Part shown: positions 1 through 6,500 of the stretch, piece by piece | Position numbering within the stretch: the first letter of the stretch is position 1 | Layout of the letters: each line of letters begins with the position of its first letter | DNA from: Candidatus Stahliibacteriota bacterium | GTDB lineage: Bacteria; Hydrothermota; Tepidihabitantia; SM23-42 | Assembly: GCA_030613445.1 (NCBI GenBank) | Contig: JAUWLY010000111.1 | Span: 1 to 8,598 of the forward strand | Length of the DNA stretch: 8,598 nucleotides | Direction of reading: 5' to 3' | Made by a program: the position numbers and the translations under genes | Notes under the pieces: model-generated | Told to the model about the DNA's origin: nothing | What the model saw: only the letters and a program-made list of their open reading frames with translations | The model's database searches: none

Positions 1-16
1 CAATCCACGTAGAAAG

Positions 17-33
17 TGGACCAAAACTGGACC
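17..33 (+). repeat. TGGACC direct-repeat pair, 11-bp spacing (downstream pair)
   Basis: TGGACC occurs at 17-22 and again at 28-33, each followed by AAA, with starts 11 bp apart, about one helical turn. The same pair is at 3271-3287, and related pairs sit just after the promoter of each RNA element (3048-3064, 8393-8409). All are in the same orientation. This arrangement fits side-by-side protein binding sites, either for a regulator or as arm-type recombinase sites. The ligand is not known. Confidence 0.6.
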
Positions 34-40
34 AAATAGA

Positions 41-70
41 AAGGGGAGTGATTAATCACTCCCCTTTTTT
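41..70 (+). terminator. Intrinsic terminator of RNA element
   Basis: A perfect inverted repeat, with GGGGAGTGAT paired to ATCACTCCCC and flanking AA/TT extending it, is followed directly by six T residues at 65-70. This is a textbook rho-independent terminator for plus-strand transcription. The A residues on the 5' side are too few to make it clearly bidirectional. Confidence 0.85.
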
Positions 71-91
71 GTGAAGTTGTTGCTCGAAAAA

Positions 92-270
92 TTATTTAAC
101 CTTGACTACTTTCCTTTTAATTACTCCATCAATATTGTCCCACTGCAATTTCATGACACCGTTGGACTTTCCTTGGAGAACGTTCTTCACCAATCCTTCG
201 GTAATATCGTACACTCGTATGCTGATATTGTTTTCTTCCCTCCTCCTCTCAACATACCATTTTTCTTCAT
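92..270 (-). pseudogene. Remnant of a secreted protein gene: start region joined to a decayed T9SS-type sorting domain
   Basis: On the minus strand a strong ribosome-binding site (GAGGAGG, 4 nt of AAAC, then ATG at 270-268) opens an MKKNGMLRGGG reading frame that stops after 27 codons at 187-189. In another frame (238 down to the TAA at 92-94) one reads ENNISIRVYDITEGLVKNV, then GVMKLQWDN and KRKVVKVK followed by the stop. This matches the end of gene A piece by piece (RVCIIDVTGRLVETL, GVHDFMW, SRKFIMMK), but the middle of the domain (PSGIYYLHL in gene A) is missing. The start context, GAAACATGAAGAAA, is also almost the same as that of gene A. I infer a surface-protein gene that lost nearly all its interior plus part of the sorting domain and then frameshifted. 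It lies downstream of gene A on the same strand. A functional small peptide is possible but less likely. Confidence 0.55.
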
Positions 271-311
271 GTTTCCTCCTCCTCTTCTATACAATACACC
301 ATCGATACATT

Positions 312-345
312 ACAGAAGGGGGAGGATATTACCTACCCCTTCTGT
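312..345 (-). terminator. Hairpin in the 3' untranslated region of gene A
   Basis: ACAGAAGGGG (312-321) pairs perfectly with CCCCTTCTGT (336-345), with a further AGG/CCT inside. It begins 14 bases beyond the gene A stop codon. No run of T follows on the minus strand, so it may stabilise the mRNA 3' end or act as a weak terminator rather than a classical intrinsic terminator. Confidence 0.45.
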
Positions 346-359
346 TGTGCACTAGAATA

Positions 360-2849
360 TTATTTCATCATAATGAATTTACGTGACTGCTGTCCGTCTT
401 CTGTATCAAGATGCAGATAATAAATACCACTCGGGAGTTTTTTATCTGGCTTCCACATGAAGTCGTGCACGCCAGCTGAAAGTTGCTCATCGATGAGTGT
501 CTCCACAAGGCGACCCGTGACATCTATGATGCACACTCTTGCATGTGTTGGTTTAGTTAGATTGATACTGTAATTGAATTTCCCCTGAGATGGATTTGGG
601 AACACCGGGCCGAGTACAACCGGTCCCACCGGCTCGTTCGTCTTGTCTTCCTGGATACCTACATAGACACCAAACCTGAGAATGAATCCATCTTTTACGC
701 CATTAAATGTCTCATCGTATACGAAAGGAGTAGTGGGGAAATTGCTACTTACCGTCGACCCAATCAGCACAACGGTTGAATCATCAATGATAGCCAAATC
801 ACCCGCTAATTCGGAAGAATTGCCTCCGATGTAAGAACAATAGACAAGATCCGCTTGGCCATTGCCATTAGGGCTTAACAGACCCACGAAAGCATCGTAA
901 GGCCCGTTCAGTGTTGTATCATATGCACCAGGGGTAGTAGGAAAACCATATTCACATTGTCCTGCAATCAATACGTTCCCGACCGGATCAAACGCCATAC
1001 TGGTGACCACATCTCCAGTAAGACCACCGGTTCCCCCAATGAATGTAGAATATAACAATTGACTTCCAGTTGAATCCAGTATAGAGACGAATGCATCAAA
1101 GTCACCGGCCCCGCCATTGAATGTCGTATCATAAGCGTTGGGTGTTGTAGGAAAATCGGATGACCACGTAACGCCACCTATAGCGAGCATTCCATTTTCA
1201 CTCAAACTGATCGCGTCTAAACAGGTGTAGTCAAGTGAAGACCCGCCCAGGTATGTTGAGTATATCAGATTGCTACCTGTTGCATCCAGTTTGGTTATGA
1301 AATTATCCCAATCACCATTAAAGGTCGTATCGTAGGCACCAGGCGTGGTGGGAAAATCAGGCGACAGCGTGCTGCCGGTGATAAAGACATTACGCTCCTC
1401 GTCAAGCACCAACATTATGTAATCACTATTTGTTATCATGGGATATTCGTAATACCACCCATCATCATTGTTTCCGCCAAGATATGTTGAATAAACAAGA
1501 GTTGACCCATCAGCACTGAGACGAGTAACAAACGCATCTCTTATACCACCATTATAGGTTGTATCGTATGCACCAGGTGTCGTTGGGAAGTTCGATGATG
1601 CTGTGTATCCACCAACAATCGCATCGCCTGAATTGGAAACATCCAGTGCCACGATCATATCGTCCATGGTAGTACCCAGATATGTTGAATAAAGCAATTG
1701 TGAACCGTCAGCGCTGAGACACGCTACTACACCATCAAATGCTCCATTATGGGTCGTGTCGTAGGCACCAGGCGTGGCAGGAAAATCAGACGACATGGTT
1801 AAACCACCAACCACTACTCGGTCTGAATCATCCAAAGCGACCTCAAATAGTACATCTATGCTATCGCCACCAAGAAAAGTTGACCATAACAGTTGTGATC
1901 CATCTGCACTGATACATGAAATGTAGGCATCACTGTAACCTCCTACAAAAGTGGTATCATACGCCCCGGTTGTGGTGGGGAAGTCAACTGATTCAGTTGC
2001 CCCTGCTATGATTATGTCCCCAGATGCAGTAAGATCTATTGAAATGCAATCATCCTGGTCTTGGCCACCAAGAAATGTTGACCATTCGAGCCCTGGGTCG
2101 ATCACCAGTGCCAATGCTACATCACGTTCTGGTACATAGAACCCATAGCTATGTTCATCAATTTTGCGGAATTGACATTCCACTGGCAAATTTCCCCCCG
2201 ATGCAAGTTCATACCACGCTTTTGGTGGTTTTTGCGTAATAGGACCAAATTCAGTTTCCATCACGAGAATGCCGTTTTCATCAATTCTTAGTTCCTTTAA
2301 GCCTTCACAGCGTATCACAACATCACTTAAATCGGCACTTCGAGAGAGCAGCAGGTCATATTCCAGCCAGCCATTATCCTCGCGAAAACAAAGATCAATT
2401 CCTTCATATAACCTGTGGTACATAACCTTTGCATAGCCAGCAACATTACTCTGCCACTTAGAACGGTCATTGCCAATGAAGAAGTTGTAATTAGCTGTCT
2501 GTTCCTGCTTTCCACTAAGCACCACTTGCTCTGACGCACCTTCAAATGCTATACTCATCACAATACCCTTTACCTTATCCCTTTCCTCCCGCTTTTCAAA
2601 CTGGAATGTCACTCCGTCCCTCTGCAACCATGCAGTCATACCTGGTTTGCGTACCATAAACTCTATAGGCGTACCCCATTGTCCTCGATTCTCTATGAAT
2701 GTTATGGCGTGTCGCGGTATATTCTGCATTTGTATCTGGGTATTATTGACAGTGTTAGATTTTCTGTCGTGAGTGAGTCCTATTATACCTGCCAATAATG
2801 CAACGACGAGCATTGCAAATATTGGTATTATTACATACACTTTCTTCAT
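360..2849 (-). CDS. Secreted SBBP-repeat (beta-propeller) protein with T9SS-type C-terminal sorting domain
   Basis: 829 residues. Residues 4-25 form a hydrophobic signal or anchor segment after MKK. Residues 45-250 match the domain usually found before SBBP repeats (ENRGQW near 53, then a region ending VIDPGLEWSTFLGG). Residues 256-726 hold seven repeats of 65-78 residues, each carrying FPTTPGAYDTT or a close variant (near 290, 356, 421, 499, 567, 636, 704) and DAF/DGF...LSADGSQLLYSTYLGG. This is the Pfam SBBP/beta-propeller pattern, and seven repeats would suit a seven-bladed propeller. Residues 745-829 (FPNPSQGKFNY, IIDVTGRLVETL, SAGVHDF, LPSGIYYL, RKFIMMK) are a type A sorting domain. The ATG is supported by GAGGGGG 4 nt upstream. 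The likely role is a cell-surface or released protein, perhaps for adhesion; no catalytic motif is visible. It is transcribed from the consensus promoter at 2914-2941, divergently from RNA element I. Confidence 0.92.
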   Translation of the reverse strand: MKKVYVIIPIFAMLVVALLAGIIGLTHDRKSNTVNNTQIQMQNIPRHAITFIENRGQWGTPIEFMVRKPGMTAWLQRDGVTFQFEKREERDKVKGIVMSIAFEGASEQVVLSGKQEQTANYNFFIGNDRSKWQSNVAGYAKVMYHRLYEGIDLCFREDNGWLEYDLLLSRSADLSDVVIRCEGLKELRIDENGILVMETEFGPITQKPPKAWYELASGGNLPVECQFRKIDEHSYGFYVPERDVALALVIDPGLEWSTFLGGQDQDDCISIDLTASGDIIIAGATESVDFPTTTGAYDTTFVGGYSDAYISCISADGSQLLWSTFLGGDSIDVLFEVALDDSDRVVVGGLTMSSDFPATPGAYDTTHNGAFDGVVACLSADGSQLLYSTYLGTTMDDMIVALDVSNSGDAIVGGYTASSNFPTTPGAYDTTYNGGIRDAFVTRLSADGSTLVYSTYLGGNNDDGWYYEYPMITNSDYIMLVLDEERNVFITGSTLSPDFPTTPGAYDTTFNGDWDNFITKLDATGSNLIYSTYLGGSSLDYTCLDAISLSENGMLAIGGVTWSSDFPTTPNAYDTTFNGGAGDFDAFVSILDSTGSQLLYSTFIGGTGGLTGDVVTSMAFDPVGNVLIAGQCEYGFPTTPGAYDTTLNGPYDAFVGLLSPNGNGQADLVYCSYIGGNSSELAGDLAIIDDSTVVLIGSTVSSNFPTTPFVYDETFNGVKDGFILRFGVYVGIQEDKTNEPVGPVVLGPVFPNPSQGKFNYSINLTKPTHARVCIIDVTGRLVETLIDEQLSAGVHDFMWKPDKKLPSGIYYLHLDTEDGQQSRKFIMMK

Positions 2850-2913
2850 GTTTCCCCCTCTACAGTTAATTAGTATACAAACTTCATTAGATATTTAAAA
2901 TATGACTTAAAGG

Positions 2914-2941
2914 ATTATATAAAGTTATGATATAATGTCAA
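2914..2941 (-). promoter_or_regulatory. Sigma-70 type promoter of gene A
   Basis: On the minus strand TTGACA (2941-2936), a 16-bp spacer and TATAAT (2919-2914) are both perfect consensus. The predicted start near 2907 gives a leader of about 58 nt before the gene A ATG. CGTGCCATC lies directly upstream of the -35 box; gene B has CGTGCCCTC in the same place, which suggests a shared upstream element. Confidence 0.85.
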
Positions 2942-3009
2942 GATGGCACGTCCTATCGGTCTACCCAGTATAGGTTGTAAGATACTGAAATATCAAACAA
3001 AAAGTAATG

Positions 3010-3037
3010 TTGACATCTCCATTTTAGCCGTTATAAT
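3010..3037 (+). promoter_or_regulatory. Sigma-70 type promoter of RNA element copy I
   Basis: TTGACA (3010-3015), 16-bp spacer, TATAAT (3032-3037), both perfect. No start codon with a ribosome-binding site follows; what follows is a structured, non-coding element ending in a terminator. Together with the gene A promoter it forms a divergent pair with 68 bp between the two -35 boxes. Confidence 0.85.
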
Positions 3038-3047
3038 GTTCAGAAAC

Positions 3048-3064
3048 TGGCCCAGAAGTGGACC
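3048..3064 (+). repeat. TGGCCC/TGGACC direct-repeat pair, 11-bp spacing (upstream pair, copy I)
   Basis: TGGCCC at 3048-3053 and TGGACC at 3059-3064, starts 11 bp apart, lie just downstream of the predicted transcription start. The matching pair at the other end of the element starts 223 bp further on. In copy II the equivalent distance is 222 bp if the window is joined into a circle. Confidence 0.55.
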
Positions 3065-3113
3065 AGATGTATTATATGAACATTGGTGTCGTCGCAACGT
3101 GTTGTGCCACAAT

Positions 3114-3152
3114 GCGCCTGTAGCTCAATCGGAAAGAGCCACGGACTTCGAA
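3114..3152 (+). pseudogene. 5' half of tRNA-Arg(UCG), not completed
   Basis: GCGCCTG (acceptor 5' strand), TA, D-arm GCTC/GAGC with a 9-nt loop containing CGG, then ACGGA and the anticodon loop CTTCGAA (anticodon TCG, Arg). After this loop the tRNA breaks off. There is no adjacent TCCGT, no GTTCGAA T-arm and no CAGGCGC to close the acceptor stem. Relative to copy II two bases differ in the D-loop/linker part (GGAAAGAGCC against GGATAGAGCG), but the D-stem is kept. It cannot be an ordinary functional tRNA. It is a remnant or a co-opted tRNA-like domain. Confidence 0.7.
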
Positions 3153-3189
3153 GTCATTTTTGCTATTTTCAAAATCCATGAAATCGCGG

Positions 3190-3292
3190 CGTATCAAAGC
3201 TTTGCGCGATTTTCTGTAATCTCGCCAGAAGTAAAAAATCTACCAGATTCCGTACAATCCACGTAGAAAGTGGACCAAAACTGGACCAAATA
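3190..3292 (+). repeat. 103-bp near-invariant core of the RNA element (copy I)
   Basis: Differs from 8534-8598 joined to 1-38 at a single base (C at 3214, T at 8558) over 103 bases. Sequence upstream in the element (leader, post-anticodon region) is much more diverged. The core contains GTAATCTCGCC, AATCTaccAGATT (a tight hairpin near 3238-3250), TCCGT (3249-3253, complementary to ACGGA of the tRNA half), the TCCAC/GTGGA hairpin and the TGGACC pair. Such identity implies either strong constraint or recent homogenisation by recombination. Confidence 0.85.
3271..3287 (+). repeat. TGGACC direct-repeat pair, 11-bp spacing (downstream pair, copy I)
   Basis: TGGACC at 3271-3276 and 3282-3287, identical in sequence and spacing to the pair at 17-33. 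It directly precedes the terminator stem, and the first unit overlaps the 3' arm of the TCCAC/GTGGA hairpin. Confidence 0.6.
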
Positions 3293-3332
3293 AGAAAGGA
3301 TCGGTGATTGTTTTACCGGCCCTTTCTTATTT
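3288..3332 (+). terminator. Terminator of RNA element copy I, possibly bidirectional
   Basis: AAATAAGAAAGG (3288-3299) pairs perfectly with CCTTTCTTATTT (3321-3332), with CGGT/ACCG closing the upper stem. The U-rich 3' arm runs into TTCT. The A-rich 5' arm would give a T-rich tail on the minus strand, so it may also stop leftward transcription coming past gene B. The stem sequence is unrelated to that at 41-70 although the position is the same. Confidence 0.7.
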
Positions 3333-3575
3333 CTAAATGTTCCCCCATACACCCCAAAATTTCACTGGCTTTTCAGATAAAGAACCAGCCGTACACACTG
3401 CCGGTCATTAATATCACTTGTTTTGCATAAATGTGCATCCGTGCATACTCTCGCTTAGGTTATAGAATCAAAAAAAGAAGAGTGATTTAAATAAGTAGCG
3501 CCACCTTAAAATTTACTGAATTAAATGTGTATTTGCTATTCCGTGACGGTTTAGAACATATGCTGTCTTAAATGA
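3333..3575. other. Spacer between RNA element I and the end of gene B
   Basis: No supported gene in 243 bases. A weak imperfect hairpin lies at 3365-3388 (CTGG/CCAG ends). A run of seven A at about 3470-3477, beside a poorly paired TAAG...CTTA element near 3494-3510, could act as a weak leftward terminator for gene B. Unlike the equivalent stretch below gene A (71-360), I found no sorting-domain remnant here. Confidence 0.4.
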
Positions 3576-6500
3576 CTACCAAATTACAACAAATTTACCA
3601 ACTTTTTTCTGCCAAGGTGTTTCAAGTAAATAGAAATAGATACCAGCACTCACATTTATAGTCATGAAGAATTCATAGCTGCCAGCAGATTTTCTGCCTG
3701 ATATTGGTTTATCAATCAGTCTTCCACAGGCGTCGAAGATGCGTAGGGTGATTACAGCTTCCCCTGGCATGGATATGCGGAAGAGTGCTTTATTTTTAGC
3801 GGGATTAGTTTTTAATCCGAATGAAAAGAACTTAGGTATTGTCTGAATATCCAGTATTCCTGGGTAGTAATTTGCGATAAAAGTATAACAATTTGCTGGT
3901 GCTCCTGCGGGATCAGTTGCAACATGTCCAGTACTGTCAGTTGCTTCAATATAATACCGAACAGTATCGGTAAGAGTATCAACTTCAGGTATTGAATCCA
4001 GATACCAATTTGGCGTGCCAGTCAGAAACATTAGTGATGAAATCCAATCGGGGTCTTCATCTCTTTGATAAAAAAGAATCACTGAATCCACTCCAGATAG
4101 CTTATCAGTAACTTTTGTAAAAATTTCAAACGGACCTGCATAAGAGGTGTCAATCCACACACTAGTAGATTCAATCACGGGTGCGACATCAATGCCAAAA
4201 CTGTCAAGGCTTGCATAAGATCCCTGATTTCCAGCCCAATCATAAGCCTTTACTCGCCAGTAGAATGGATACTTCTCATATAGAGACATAATAGTAGAAG
4301 TCGTATCTAAAGTATCGATCATTATAGGAGAAATAAAATCAAGTAGGGTGTCTATTTGAATTATGTAGCAAATTGGTGCAAATAAGACTTTCGGTTGTTG
4401 CTTTAGTCTATTCATATTTTTTGTTGGTCTATATTCATTTAGTGCATCAAGATTTGTTACTGCTGTCCATTCAAAAATCACTACCGTATCTTCCAAAATA
4501 ATGCCATTGATCGGTGAAAGAAGTGTTGGAATGACGGGTATTATGGTATCAATCTCAAAGCACCAACTGGATGAAAATTCGCCTTCATTAGTGGCAACAT
4601 CAAAGGCTTTTACACGCCAATAATAAACAGTGTCAGATAAGGTGCTGGTTAATATTGTATCAACTAATGTCGTTTCAACCAAACTTTGTGAGAAAAGGCT
4701 ATCTAATGCGTATTGGAAAAGATAATAGTCAATGCCGCTAAGATTATCATTTGCTTCATGCCAAATAAAATTAACTGTGCAGCTATTCAAGCAGGCATTA
4801 TCAATCGGTGAAATCAAAGTGACTTCTAATGGTGGAGTGGTATCAATAAGAACAGTCCAGGTTTCGTTTGATTGCAGAGTGTTACCTGCAGTGTCACAAA
4901 CAACAACATACCAGTCGTTATAACCTTCTATCAGATCATAATTTGCAGTCCAGATTGTATCACTGCCTGTATACTTTAGAATATCACTAATATAAACCTT
5001 ATAATCCTTCAAACCACTCAGACTATCGCTCGATGCCTGCCAAATGAATGTAGGCCTTGTCGTCGATAGAGCAGATGAATCAGGAGGAGCTACAAGGCTG
5101 AAATGAACTGGTGGAGTAATATCGACTCTAAAGGTCCATGGAGTAGAAAAGTTGCTTTGATTTCCGGCTAAATCATAAGCTTTGACACGCCAATAATACT
5201 CATGTTCACCAAAATGAAGAAACAGTGTATCTATTGTTGTTTGTGCAGTATCAACAATCAAGGGATTTACAAAATTATCTATTGTATCGATTTGAAGAAT
5301 ATACATAATTGAGGATCCTCTGTCGCCACCTTTTCCCAATTTCCTCACAGCATTCCATTCAAAAATAACTAATGAATCATTGAGCCAACTGTCATCTATA
5401 GGTGAGATCAGTATCGGTGTTTCTGGTGCGTTGGTGTCAATAGTAAATTGCCACACTTCAGACCAATCACTGTGATTACCAGCATTATCAAGTGCCTTTA
5501 CACGCCAGTAATAGGTTGTATCTTGCAGGTTTAAGTTGTAAAATGTATCGACCAAGCTCACGCTATCAGCATTGAAAAATATTGAATCATTTGCGTACTG
5601 GAAAACATAATATTGAACACCTGAACCTATATCTTCTGAATGATGCCATATAAACATAATCATGGTATCAGTAGTGCACAAATTGTTAGAGGGTGTAATT
5701 AATATAGGAATAGTGGGTGGATGAATATCGTCAGAGTAAATAAATTTTCCCCAGATACGTGATGTATTTACTGGGTTACCATTAATATAATTAGTAAAGC
5801 CTGGATAAATTATGAGTAGTTGGTTTCCGAAACCATGAGCCGCACATGGGAAAATCTGATCGCCTGGTTGAATAGATACAGGGGTGGAATCGATTAACGT
5901 CCCTGATGGACTTACTTTTGTACTGTAAATATCCCAAGATGCACCACTGCGTTTATCTTGCCAGATAACAAGATAGTTTGTGCCATCATATGCCAATGAG
6001 GGGCGCTTTTGATAATTGACGGCAGTTGATATGGCAATACCATTTGGGTCTAAGACTATTCCATCTTGACTTACCCGGGCACCATAGATATCTGAAGTAT
6101 CACTGCGATAGTCTTGCCATACTGCGAGGTAGTTTGAACCATCAAAGGCTGCAGCAGGATACCATTTGTCACCTGCTGCAGTTGATATGGCAATACCCGA
6201 TGGGTCAAGGACAGCTCCTGATTGGTCCACTCGTGTTCCGTAAATGTCCCAATACACATAAGGTGCGTTTCGATCATCTTGCCAAACTACAAGATAATTT
6301 GTTCCATCAAAGGCAATAGAGGGATACCATTGTTCATAAGAATCGGTTGATATAGGGATGCCAGCAGGATCTAAAACTGTTCCGTCTTGAGTCATCCGGG
6401 TACCATATATATCCCAATTGCTATTGCGCCAATCATGCCATACTACAAAATAGTCTGTGCCATCATATGCCAATGAGGGGCGCTCTTGATAATTGACGGC

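Larger units (their letters stand above)
1..70 (+). ncRNA. 3' end of tRNA-like RNA element (partial; continues copy II if the window is circular)
   Basis: This is the distal part of the RNA element seen whole at 3044-3332. Bases 1-38 are identical to 3255-3292, and the phase continues exactly from the last base of the window (8598). It holds a 5-bp hairpin with a 7-nt loop (TCCAC/GTGGA, 5-21), the paired TGGACC repeats (17-33) and a strong intrinsic terminator (41-70). No promoter is visible for it inside 1-70, so its start must lie off the left edge or, on a circle, at 8354-8381. Function unknown. Confidence 0.6.
3044..3332 (+). ncRNA. tRNA-like structured RNA element, copy I (complete)
   Basis: Predicted transcript of about 290 nt from the promoter at 3010-3037 to the terminator at 3288-3332. 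In order it contains a TGGCCC/TGGACC repeat pair (3048-3064), a hairpin (CGCAA 3093-3097 with TTGTG 3102-3106, extended by CATTG 3081-3085 with CAATG 3110-3114) and a 39-nt tRNA-Arg 5' half (3114-3152). Next come a divergent stretch, a stem of AAATCGCG (3181-3188) with CGCGATTT (3205-3212), the conserved core (3190-3292), a hairpin (TCCAC/GTGGA, 3259-3275) and a second TGGACC pair (3271-3287). Copy II shares the order, the promoter, the hairpins and the core. The 107-codon reading frame across it (2943-3266) starts upstream of the promoter and includes APVAQSERATDF, a phrase typical of spuriously translated tRNA genes, so I treat it as non-coding. I do not recognise the RNA family. Confidence 0.65.

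Noticed and set aside
71..386. Two overlapping plus-strand reading frames of 94 codons each
   Set aside because: They lie antisense to the sorting-domain remnant, the hairpin and the end of gene A, have no domain-like sequence, and are rich in Phe/Pro from the purine-rich opposite strand.
3150..3250. Group I or group II intron, or archaeal-type intron, in a tRNA
   Set aside because: The insertion is only about 100 nt, has none of the group I or II core motifs I could see, and the 3' exon would not complete an acceptor stem.
2943..3266. 107-codon plus-strand reading frame across RNA element I
   Set aside because: Its ATG lies upstream of the consensus promoter, there is no good ribosome-binding site, it includes APVAQSERATDF (the usual spurious translation of a tRNA 5' half), and copy II breaks the frame upstream of the tRNA part with a TGA at 8421-8423.
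3048..3287. TGGACC pairs as terminal inverted repeats of an insertion sequence
   Set aside because: Both pairs are in the same orientation, there is no transposase between them, and no target-site duplication is evident.
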